7,394 bases of DNA from an uncultured Sutterella sp. (lineage in GTDB: Bacteria > Pseudomonadota > Gammaproteobacteria > Burkholderiales > Burkholderiaceae_F). The notes under the pieces are model-generated. The model ran no database searches, was not told where the DNA came from, and worked only from the letters and a program-made list of their open reading frames with translations. Positions 1-5,674 of this stretch are shown here, piece by piece. The DNA lies in assembly GCA_905198475.1 (NCBI GenBank), contig CAJKCQ010000089.1, positions 1 to 7,394 of the forward strand, in the 5' to 3' direction. The translations under genes were made by a program, and so were the position numbers. Numbering within the stretch: position 1 is the first letter of the stretch; each line of letters starts with the position of its first letter.

Positions 1-51
1 GCGTCGCCTTATACCCCCGCCATGAATGACGGGGCTTTACGGCTCGGTTTG
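1..51 (-). mobile_element. Possible IS200/IS605-family terminal hairpin, partial
   Basis: A compact palindrome lies at 15-34: arms 15-23 and 26-34 pair over nine positions around a two-base loop. Position 20/29 is a G-U wobble if read on the - strand and an A-C mismatch on the + strand. Such subterminal hairpins are typical of IS200/IS605 ends. On the - strand the ATPase reading frame runs into TTAC (55-52), and the family homology stops exactly there. Fifteen bases of non-homologous sequence and then the hairpin follow. Insertion 3' of TTAC is the known preference of IS608-like elements, which would make this a left end. The opposite reading, a right end downstream of a tnpB lying before base 1, cannot be excluded. 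No transposase is visible, so a simple terminator or a deletion scar is also possible. Confidence 0.4.
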
Positions 52-243
52 GTAATACTCCATCAACATCGTCGTGACGAGCGTCTTGCCGAAGCGCCGC
101 GGCCGCAGAAAGAGCGGGAAGCGGACCGCCATCCGCTCGAGCACCTCGATCAGGCGCGTCTTGTCGACAAACGCGAAGTCTCCCTTTCGAACTTCGCGAA
201 AGGAGGAGAGACCGTAGGGCAGACGACGATAATGCGTACTCAT
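37..243 (-). pseudogene. Truncated AAA-ATPase-like gene, N-terminal fragment
   Basis: This 68-residue frame is the N-terminal end of the same family as the full-length gene at 5675. It has the opening RRLPYGLSSF, then FAFVDKTRLIEVLE, then the degenerate P-loop block LFLRPRRFGKTLVTTML. The full family has about 500-580 residues, with a Walker B motif and a C-terminal PD-(D/E)XK nuclease domain, all missing here. Homology ends after MEYY. The last four codons (QTEP) and the TAA stop belong to the adjoining IS-like end. The start is well supported: ATG at 243-241 follows GAGGA (254-250 on the - strand) at good spacing. A TTG immediately upstream (246-244) is an alternative start. The gene was probably interrupted or cut by insertion. 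If the rest survives, it lies before base 1. The fragment alone is unlikely to be functional. Confidence 0.75.
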
Positions 244-571
244 CAAAAATCCTCAGCGCTCGACTGCTCGCAGCCAAATGAGAAGTGGACCGCGGGCAGC
301 CTGCGCAATGCCAGCGCCTATGAGGGAAACCGCCGGAAATGAATGCTCGGCGGCCCTCGGCCCGGTGCTTCACGCATGCAGTTTACTGAAGCGCTTGGGC
401 CAACACCTGCCGCGCATCCGTGCAGTCCCAACACCCACGCCTCAGCCCGAGGGCGCATCCACCATTGACCTCCGTCGTAATACCTCGGGCTCCGGCGCAC
501 CGCGCCCCCGCCCTGCGGCTATCCTTAGCCCATCTCGAAAACTCCCGGGACGCCGCAGTCCCGCATGCATC
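244..571. other. Intergenic region with hairpin before the binding-protein start
   Basis: This stretch separates the divergent ATPase fragment from the binding-protein gene. An open frame runs through it into the downstream gene, but its translation is rich in Pro, Arg and Ser without family character. I read that as a by-product of GC richness. A hairpin is clear at 546-563: CGGGAC and GTCCCG around a six-base loop, ending nine bases before the ATG at 572. TTGACC at 465-470 resembles a -35 box, but no -10 lies at suitable spacing. TATCCT at 520-525 could be a weak -10. I see no RNA gene or repeat here. Confidence 0.4.
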
Positions 572-1360
572 ATGCAAAAGCGCACTCTTCTGCTGTCGGC
601 CAGCGCCCTTCTCGGCCTTGCCGCCGCCCGACCTCTTCTCGCCCAGACGACCGCCCACCCGGGCCGCCGCCTGAGCGCCGGCATGGATGCGGCCTACCCG
701 CCCTTCGGCTCGCGCGACTCCAAAACGGGCGAGTACGTGGGCTTCGACGTGGACGTGATCAAGGCGATCGGCCGCGCCGAAGGGTTCGACGTTGAGGTGC
801 ACAACCTCGCCTTCGACGGCCTCATCCCGGCCCTGAAGACCGGCACGATCGACATCGCGATCAACGACATCACGATCACGCCTGAGCGCGCCAAGAACGT
901 CGCCTTCTCGAAGCGCTACTACATCGCGGGCCTCGGGATCGTCGTCAACATCGACAACACGACGATCCGCACGGCCAAGGACCTCGAAGGCAAGCGCCTC
1001 GCCGTCTCGATCGGCTCCACGGGCGAAGAGGCCGCGCGCAAGATCAAGGACGCGAAGATCCGCGTCTTCAACCAGTTGAACGAGTGCTACCTGGAACTGC
1101 GCAACGGCGGCGTGGACGCCGTCGTAAACGACATCCCGACGAACGACTACTACGCCGCGCAGGCGGGCAGGGGCAAGGTGAAGTCGCTTCCCGTCGCCCT
1201 CACCGCCGAAGATCTCGGCATCGCCGTGAAGAAGGACAATACGGCGCTCCTCGCGCACATCGACTCGGGACTCGCCAAGATCAAGAAGAGCGGCGAATTC
1301 ACGGCGATCTACAAGAAGTGGTTCGACCGCGAGCCGCCCGCCGCGCTCCTCAAGGAGTGA
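572..1360 (+). CDS. Periplasmic amino-acid ABC transporter substrate-binding protein (family 3)
   Basis: This 262-residue protein has a Sec signal peptide at residues 1-24 (basic MQKR, a hydrophobic run, then ARPLLA|Q). A family 3 solute-binding fold follows, as in GlnH/HisJ. Residues 57-66 (GFDVDVIKAI) closely resemble the family signature. ITITPERAKNVAFS (100-113) carries Arg106, expected to bind the ligand carboxylate. Asp187 in VVNDIPTNDYY is expected to bind the amino group. It should capture a polar amino acid in the periplasm and deliver it to an inner-membrane transporter. The specificity cannot be read here. The start is chosen because the signal peptide begins there. The frame is open upstream, but that part would bury the signal. 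No Shine-Dalgarno is visible, and a hairpin sits just upstream. No permease or ATPase gene follows, so it is an orphan in this window. Its position before the lysine leader hints at a lysine or related amino acid, which is only a guess. Confidence 0.88.
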   Translation: MQKRTLLLSASALLGLAAARPLLAQTTAHPGRRLSAGMDAAYPPFGSRDSKTGEYVGFDVDVIKAIGRAEGFDVEVHNLAFDGLIPALKTGTIDIAINDITITPERAKNVAFSKRYYIAGLGIVVNIDNTTIRTAKDLEGKRLAVSIGSTGEEAARKIKDAKIRVFNQLNECYLELRNGGVDAVVNDIPTNDYYAAQAGRGKVKSLPVALTAEDLGIAVKKDNTALLAHIDSGLAKIKKSGEFTAIYKKWFDREPPAALLKE

Positions 1361-1444
1361 GTCGGCCCGGGCTCTTGCGCCTGATCGAGCTCCATAAGGC
1401 GTTTCATCTACCGCCCTCGGTCTTCCCGGCCGCGGGCGATCTGT

Positions 1445-1458
1445 TAAGGTATTGGGGT
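1445..1458 (+). promoter_or_regulatory. Candidate -10 region for the lysine leader RNA
   Basis: TGTTAAGGT (1442-1450) could be an extended -10 element (TG, one base, then TAAGGT at 1445-1450). It would start transcription near 1456-1458, directly before the first paired base of the aptamer at 1459. The hexamer matches TATAAT at only three positions, and the -35 area (about 1422-1427) is poor. The support is mainly positional. Confidence 0.3.
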
Positions 1459-1668
1459 CGAACGATAGAGGAGCGGCCGAGAGGAGTTCCGGGGGAGCCG
1501 GCAGGCAGGGATCCCGGGAGGAGGCGAGGCCGCCGAATCCGCACCGCCGGGCACGGCGCGCGGGTGGGAACGCAGGAGAGACCTGCGGAACTGTCTGCCC
1601 TTCGGAAGGGAGGCCGCACGCGGAGTCTGAAGCGCTGCGGGATCCCTCGGCAGTTGCGCTATCCTTTG
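1459..1668 (+). promoter_or_regulatory. Lysine riboswitch (L-box) aptamer upstream of dapA
   Basis: This untranslated leader follows the lysine riboswitch order closely. P1: 1459-1468 pairs with 1659-1668 (ten positions, one C-C mismatch), including the GATAG/CTATC pair also found in B. subtilis lysC. The conserved AGAGGAGCG comes next (1467-1475). P2: GCGGCC 1473-1478 with GGCCGC 1528-1533. It is flanked inside by GAGAGGAGTT and GAGGAGGCGA, where the Thermotoga aptamer has GAGAUGAGUA and UGAAAGGCGA. The conserved GCCGAA follows (1532-1537). P3: 1539-1549 with 1554-1563. P4: CGCAGG 1571-1576 with CCTGCG 1582-1587. ACTGTC (1590-1595) is the signature leading into P5: 1596-1599 with 1649-1652, extended by 1600-1606 with 1626-1632. 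Sensing lysine should turn down the dap operon. Family assignment rests on recalled consensus and hand folding. A covariance-model search against the Rfam lysine family would decide. Confidence 0.8.
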
Positions 1669-1736
1669 AGGTCTGGATGACCGGACGGGACCCTCCGCAT
1701 CTCTCCAACGAGACGGAAGTCCGCGTTCATTCGTCT

Positions 1737-1773
1737 GCGCCGGAAGGGCTTGATGCGCCTGCCGGCGCTTTTT
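1737..1773 (+). terminator. Intrinsic terminator in the dapA leader (riboswitch expression platform)
   Basis: GCGCCGG (1737-1743) pairs perfectly with CCGGCGC (1762-1768). Inside, AGG (1745-1747) pairs with CCT (1758-1760), and two further pairs are possible. Five T residues follow at once (1769-1773). It lies about 70 bases after the aptamer and 93 before the dapA start, as expected for transcription control. The left arm and loop (1743-1758) can also pair with 1656-1667, the 3' strand of P1, giving a mutually exclusive antiterminator. Confidence 0.85.
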
Positions 1774-1865
1774 CGTATGCGCGCCCCGAGGAGCGGACCT
1801 CCGCCGTTGACGCGACAGTCAAACTCTGCCCAGACTTCAAAACACAAAGAACGGAGCACCTCCAA

Positions 1866-2756
1866 ATGTCCCATCCCACCATCCGCGGCTCGTTGGTCGC
1901 CCTCATCACACCCTTCCATGAAGACGGCTCGGTGAACTTCGAGAAGCTCGGCGAATTGATCGACTTCCACCTCGCCCATGAGACCGACGCCCTCGTGATC
2001 CTCGGCACCACCGGCGAATCCTCGACGATGAGCCACGAGGAGGACGACACCGTCTGCGAATTCACCGTGAAGCGCGTCGCCGGCCGCATACCCGTGATCT
2101 GCGGCTCGGGGTCGAACTCCACCGAGACGATGCTCGAGAAGTCGCTCTCCTTCGAGCGCCTCGGCGCGGACGGGCTGTTGCTCATCACGCCCTACTACAA
2201 CAAGACCAACGAAGAGGGCATGTACCTGCATTTCAAGACGGTCGCCGACGCGGTGAAGATCCCCTGCATCCTCTACAACGTGCCGGGCCGCACGGGCTGC
2301 TCGATCTCGGAGGCGAACGTCGCGCGCCTCTCGAAGCACCCCAACATCATCGGCATCAAGGAGGCCTCGGGCAACATCAGCTACGCCGCCAAGATCGCCC
2401 GCTACCTCTCGCCCGACTTTGCCATGTACTCGGGCAACGACGACATGATCGTGCCGATGCTCTCCCTGGGCGCTTCGGGCGTCATTTCGGTCCTCGCCAA
2501 CATCGCGCCGCGCGAGACGCACAAGATGGTCATGGACTTCCTCGAGGGCGACGTCGCCGCCGCGCGCGAGGCGCAGCTGCGCCTCCTCGAAGTGACGAAC
2601 AACCTCTTCATCGAGGTGAACCCCGTGCCGGTGAAGGAGGCGCTCAACCTCATGGGCAAGGCCGTCGGCGGCTACCGGCTCCCGCTCACCCGCATGAGCG
2701 AGGCGCACCGCGAGACGCTCGCCGCCTCCATGCGCGCCGCGGGCTTCATCCACTAA
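1866..2756 (+). CDS. dapA: 4-hydroxy-tetrahydrodipicolinate synthase
   Basis: This 296-residue enzyme condenses pyruvate with L-aspartate semialdehyde, the first committed step to DAP and lysine, in the cytoplasm. It is a TIM-barrel class I aldolase of normal length. Visible marks are GTTGES (47-52, Thr48/Thr49), TPYYNK (109-113, Tyr111), LYNVPGRTG (136-144, Tyr137 and Arg142) and GIKEASGN (163-170) with Schiff-base Lys165. Against E. coli DapA (offset +4), the lysine-inhibition contacts Asn80 and Tyr106 are kept (Asn84, Tyr110). His56 becomes Asp60 and Glu84 becomes Thr88, so feedback inhibition is probably weak. ATG 1866 is chosen because the conserved fold begins at once and GGAG (1853-1856) lies nine bases before it. 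The longer open frame upstream runs through the riboswitch and is not coding. It is the first gene of dapA-dapB-dapH, controlled by the leader. Confidence 0.97.
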   Translation: MSHPTIRGSLVALITPFHEDGSVNFEKLGELIDFHLAHETDALVILGTTGESSTMSHEEDDTVCEFTVKRVAGRIPVICGSGSNSTETMLEKSLSFERLGADGLLLITPYYNKTNEEGMYLHFKTVADAVKIPCILYNVPGRTGCSISEANVARLSKHPNIIGIKEASGNISYAAKIARYLSPDFAMYSGNDDMIVPMLSLGASGVISVLANIAPRETHKMVMDFLEGDVAAAREAQLRLLEVTNNLFIEVNPVPVKEALNLMGKAVGGYRLPLTRMSEAHRETLAASMRAAGFIH

Positions 2757-2792
2757 AAAAGAAACGAACGCAGCAAAAGAGAGAGAACCAGC

Positions 2793-3509
2793 ATGCAGAT
2801 CGCACTCGTCGGCATGGGCCGCATGGGCCGCATGATCAAGGAATGCGCCGAAGCCCGCGGGATTGAAGTGGCGGGCGAATTCGACGCCGCGAACATCGAC
2901 GCGCTCGCCGAACTCCCCGTCGTGGACGCCCTCATCGACTTCTCCGCTCCGGCCTCGCTCGGAGCCGTCGAAGCCTACGTGCGCCGCACGGGCGCCGCGC
3001 TCGTCTCGGGCACGACCGGTTACACGGCCGACGAAGCTGAGCGCGTGCGCGCCCTCTCGGCCCGCGCCCCGGTGATCCAGAGCGCCAACTATTCGGTGGG
3101 CGTCGCCGTGTTGAAGCGCCTCGCCGCCCTCGCCGCGCCGCTCCTCGGCGAGGACTGGGACATCGAGATCGTCGAGACGCACCACCGCATGAAGGCCGAC
3201 GCGCCCTCGGGCACCGCGAAGATGCTCCTTAAGGCGATCGACCCGGCGGGCGAACGCACCGTCGTCTACGGGCGCGAAGGCATGATGAAGCGCACGCCGG
3301 GCGAAATCGGCGTGCACGCCGTGCGCGGCGGCACCGTCGCGGGCGTGCACACCGTCTCCTTCTTCGGCGAGGATGAAGAGCTTTCGCTCACGCACCGCGC
3401 CGAATCCCGCCGCATCTTCGCTCTCGGGGCGCTGCGCGCCGCGGGGCTTCTCGCCGGCCGCGAGAAGGGCTTCTACACCCTCGACGAACTCCTCTTCCGC
3501 GAAGGCTGA
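2793..3509 (+). CDS. dapB: 4-hydroxy-tetrahydrodipicolinate reductase
   Basis: This protein reduces the DapA product to tetrahydrodipicolinate with NAD(P)H. The N-terminal Rossmann fold opens with the nucleotide loop GMGRMGR (7-13). SGTTGYT (72-78) and SANYSVGV (97-104) are the usual cofactor and hinge segments. The family signature ETHHRMKADAPSGTA (128-142) carries the catalytic His130/His131 pair, Lys134 and the substrate-binding SGT. At 238 residues it is shorter than the E. coli enzyme (273). The missing part falls in the Rossmann half, after about residue 24, as in several shorter bacterial DapB proteins. It lies 36 bases after dapA in the same direction, with a purine-rich GAGAG stretch before the ATG, and is almost certainly cotranscribed. 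Confidence 0.96.
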   Translation: MQIALVGMGRMGRMIKECAEARGIEVAGEFDAANIDALAELPVVDALIDFSAPASLGAVEAYVRRTGAALVSGTTGYTADEAERVRALSARAPVIQSANYSVGVAVLKRLAALAAPLLGEDWDIEIVETHHRMKADAPSGTAKMLLKAIDPAGERTVVYGREGMMKRTPGEIGVHAVRGGTVAGVHTVSFFGEDEELSLTHRAESRRIFALGALRAAGLLAGREKGFYTLDELLFREG

Positions 3510-3560
3510 GAGAACTCCAGCCCGCACCAGAATTCACACTCACCCGAGAACCGAACCATC

Positions 3561-4259
3561 ATGATGAACGCACAGGAAATCATTCACTACATCGCCACGG
3601 CCGAAAAGAAGACGCCCGTGAAGATAACGATCCGCGAGAAGGCCCCGATCGACTACGGCAACGCGCAGGTCTTCGGCTGCGGCGACAAGATCGTTTTCGG
3701 CGACTGGAAGCACCTCGGCCCGATCCTTGAAGCGAACAAGGAGAAGATCGACGACATGGTGATCGAGAACGACTGCCGCAACTCGGCGATCCCGCTCCTC
3801 GACCTCAAGAACATCAACGCGCGCATCGAGCCGGGTGCGGTGATCCGCGACCAGGTGACGATCGGCGACGGCGCGGTCGTGATGATGGGCGCGATCATCA
3901 ACATCGGCGCCGTGATCGGCGAAGGCACGATGATCGACATGGGCGTCGTGATGGGCGGCCGCGCGACGGTGGGCAAGCACTGCCACATCGGCGCGGGCAC
4001 CGTGCTCGCGGGCGTCGTGGAGCCCGCCTCCGCCAAGCCCGTGATCATTGAGGACAACTGCTTCGTGGGCGCCAACGCCGTCGTGATCGAAGGCATCCAC
4101 GTGGGCGAAGGTGCGGTCGTGGCCGCCGGCTCCGTCGTGATCAACGACGTCCCGGCGGGCGCCGTGGTCGCCGGCGTCCCCGCGCGCATCCTCAAGGAAA
4201 AGAAGGATGCGGGCACGACGCAGAAGACCGTCCTCGAGGACGCGCTCCGCTCGCTCTAA
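3561..4259 (+). CDS. dapH: Tetrahydrodipicolinate N-acetyltransferase
   Basis: This 232-residue enzyme transfers acetyl from acetyl-CoA to tetrahydrodipicolinate, giving N-acetyl-2-amino-6-oxopimelate. That defines the acetylase branch of DAP synthesis. Residues 1-85 match the DapH N-terminal domain (NAQEIIHYI, TPVKI, VFGDW, ENDCRNSAIPLLDLKN). From about 89 to 208 comes a left-handed beta-helix of hexapeptide repeats (IEPGAVIRDQVTIGDGAV, then GAIINIGAVIGEGTMIDM). The segment GRATVGKHCHIGAGTVLAGV and the insert EPASAKPV are very close to B. subtilis YkuQ/DapH (236 residues). The succinyltransferase DapD used by most Proteobacteria is longer and reads differently. Two ATGs stand in tandem (3561, 3564). 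The first is used because a weak GAGA (3546-3549) suits it slightly better. It lies 51 bases after dapB. Confidence 0.95.
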   Translation: MMNAQEIIHYIATAEKKTPVKITIREKAPIDYGNAQVFGCGDKIVFGDWKHLGPILEANKEKIDDMVIENDCRNSAIPLLDLKNINARIEPGAVIRDQVTIGDGAVVMMGAIINIGAVIGEGTMIDMGVVMGGRATVGKHCHIGAGTVLAGVVEPASAKPVIIEDNCFVGANAVVIEGIHVGEGAVVAAGSVVINDVPAGAVVAGVPARILKEKKDAGTTQKTVLEDALRSL

Positions 4260-4292
4260 GCCCTTCCACCTCCATCTCCGACGCACCGAAGG

Positions 4293-4335
4293 GGAGCGCC
4301 GCCCGACATTTCCCGGGCCGGCGCTCCTTCTCTTT
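4293..4335 (+). terminator. Strong terminator-like hairpin between dapH and the deacetylase gene
   Basis: GGAGCGCCG (4293-4301) pairs perfectly with CGGCGCTCC (4319-4327). The stem continues with CCCG (4302-4305) and CGGG (4314-4317), leaving one bulged C and an eight-base loop. TTCTCTTT follows (4328-4335), an imperfect but T-rich tract. It lies 34 bases after the dapH stop. It probably ends or weakens the dapA-dapB-dapH transcript, so the next gene may be expressed at a lower level or from its own promoter. Confidence 0.65.
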
Positions 4336-4394
4336 CACACGCCGCACCCCGCTCAGGCTCTCCGCCCCCTGCAGGATGCGCGTCCGACACCGCC

Positions 4395-5498
4395 ATGCTT
4401 GAACGTCTTCAGCGCTTGCGCCGCGATCTGCACCAGATCCCCGAGCTCGACTTCGATCTTCCCGAAACCACCCGCTACGTGCGGCGCGTTCTCGAAACGC
4501 TCCCCTGCGAGGTCTTCTCGCCCGACGGCCACGGGCTGTGCGCCTGGTTCGACGCCGGGAAGACGGAGGCCGTCGCCTTCCGCTCCGACATGGACGCGCT
4601 CCCGATCTGCGAAGTGACGGGCGTTCCCTTCGCTTCCAAGCATGCCGGAAAGATGCACGCCTGCGGTCACGACGGCCACATGGCGATGGTGCTCGAGCTC
4701 GCGCACCAGATCGCCGCGGTGAAGGACCGCCTCACGAAGAACGTCCTCCTCGTCTTCCAGCCCGCCGAAGAGACGACGGGCGGCGCGCGCCTCATCTGCG
4801 AGTCCGGGGTCTTCGGCGAGAGGAACGTCAAGGCGATCTACGGCTTCCACCTCTGGCCCGATCTGCCGATGGGCGCTGTCGCGACCCGTCCGGGGCCGCT
4901 TCTCGCGCGCGCGAACGAAATCACCGTGGACTTCGAGGGCAGGAGCACCCACATCGCGAAGTCCGAGGACGGCGCGGACGCGCTCCTTGCGGCCGCGAAG
5001 TTCGTGGTGCAGGCCGACCTCATGCTCGCGGGGCTGCGCGCAGAGGAAGGCCCCTGGTGCACGCTCAAGTTCGGCAAGCTCACGTCGGGCACGGTGCGCA
5101 ACGCCATCGCCGCCCACGGGCACCTCGAAGGGTCGCTCAGAGTCTTCAGCGACGCGGCCTATGAGAAGGCCTGGGCGCGGCTTCACGAGATCGCAGGCGA
5201 GATCTCAACCGAACTCGGCGTGAAGATCACGATCACGGGATCCGCGGGCTATCCCCCCGTCATCAACGATGCCTCGCTCTTTGAGGACGCCCGTCGCCGC
5301 ATTCCGGAACTTGAGGTGCTCGAGAAGCCCCTCCTCATCGCCGAGGACTTCGCCTTCTACCAGAAGACCCTCCCCGGCCTCTTCATGCTCCTCGGCACCG
5401 GCACGGGGATCCCGCTCCACTCCGACCGCTTCAACTTCGATGAGGCGGTGCTCGAGCGCGGCGTGGAGATCTACAAGCGCCTGCTGCCCGTGAGCTAG
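4395..5498 (+). CDS. dapL: N-acetyl-LL-diaminopimelate deacetylase (M20 family amidohydrolase)
   Basis: This 367-residue metal-dependent amidohydrolase most likely removes acetyl from N-acetyl-LL-DAP to give LL-DAP, as B. subtilis YkuR (DapL) does. Metal and catalytic marks of the M20 family are visible: RSDMDALP (63-70), MHACGHDGHM (87-96, Cys90 and His92), FQPAEET (121-127, Glu125/Glu126), YGFHLWP (149-155, His152) and PLHSDRFNFDE (340-350, His342). The dimerisation domain spans about 170-285. The specificity call rests on its position after dapH. By sequence alone a hippurate or indole-acetyl-amino-acid hydrolase would be possible. ATG 4395 fits the usual family opening (LRRDLHQIPEL). The nearest AGGA is 18 bases away, so no good ribosome site is seen. 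It is separated from dapH by 135 bases holding a terminator-like hairpin. The aminotransferase between DapH and this enzyme is not in the window. Confidence 0.87.
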   Translation: MLERLQRLRRDLHQIPELDFDLPETTRYVRRVLETLPCEVFSPDGHGLCAWFDAGKTEAVAFRSDMDALPICEVTGVPFASKHAGKMHACGHDGHMAMVLELAHQIAAVKDRLTKNVLLVFQPAEETTGGARLICESGVFGERNVKAIYGFHLWPDLPMGAVATRPGPLLARANEITVDFEGRSTHIAKSEDGADALLAAAKFVVQADLMLAGLRAEEGPWCTLKFGKLTSGTVRNAIAAHGHLEGSLRVFSDAAYEKAWARLHEIAGEISTELGVKITITGSAGYPPVINDASLFEDARRRIPELEVLEKPLLIAEDFAFYQKTLPGLFMLLGTGTGIPLHSDRFNFDEAVLERGVEIYKRLLPVS

Positions 5499-5513
5499 CC
5501 TCACACCAGACGT

Positions 5514-5544
5514 CCGCGAAGGATCGACACATCATCCTTCGCGG
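5514..5544. terminator. Perfect 11-bp inverted repeat after the deacetylase gene
   Basis: CCGCGAAGGAT (5514-5524) and ATCCTTCGCGG (5534-5544) form an uninterrupted 11-bp stem with a nine-base loop, starting 16 bases after the stop codon. No T tract follows on either strand, so it is not a standard intrinsic terminator. It may protect the 3' end, assist Rho-dependent termination, or be an operator for the next gene. Confidence 0.45.
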
Positions 5545-5554
5545 CTGCGGCGGC

Positions 5555-5560
5555 TAGAAT
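5555..5560 (+). promoter_or_regulatory. Candidate -10 box for the downstream ATPase gene
   Basis: TAGAAT matches the sigma-70 -10 consensus at five of six positions and lies 115 bases before the ATG at 5675. The best -35-like word, TCGACA (5524-5529), is 25 bases upstream, which is too far. No better -35 stands at 16-18 bases. The resulting leader would include a second hairpin: GCCGCCCG (5587-5594) with CGGGCGGC (5622-5629). Confidence 0.27.
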
Positions 5561-5674
5561 TCCCGCAGCGGAATCCTTCGCCCTCAGCCGCCCGTCCGAA
5601 GCGGACCTGCGTCTCATCTCCCGGGCGGCATCCGAGCAGAGGATTCCATTCACTTCTAGAGCCTCCATTCCCTC

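Noticed and set aside
278..571. N-terminal extension of the binding protein from the ATG at 278
   Set aside because: It would place about 98 residues of Pro/Arg-rich sequence before a clear signal peptide.
1464..1668. Cobalamin, glycine or RNase P-type RNA in the dapA leader
   Set aside because: Single short words looked similar (for example GGAGAGACC at 1575-1583), but the remaining conserved boxes of those classes are missing. The lysine signatures occur in the right order.
383..1708. Long - strand frame (441 residues) across the binding protein and the riboswitch
   Set aside because: It is antisense to the binding protein, has low-complexity Arg/Asp/Val composition, and shows no family motif.
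1452..1865. N-terminal extension of DapA
   Set aside because: The region folds as a riboswitch and terminator, and the conserved DapA fold begins at 1866 behind a ribosome site.
1659..3527. Very long open frame (622 residues) on the - strand across dapA and dapB
   Set aside because: It lies antisense to two unmistakable enzymes. Its translation is a repetitive mix of Ala, Arg, His, Asp and Val, typical of the antisense frame of GC-rich genes.
3540..4286. - strand frame of 248 residues across dapH
   Set aside because: It is a histidine/aspartate-rich shadow of the hexapeptide repeats of dapH.
5524..5560. TCGACA and TAGAAT as a sigma-70 promoter pair
   Set aside because: The spacer is 25 bases, too long for a normal promoter. 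Only the -10 candidate was kept, at low confidence.
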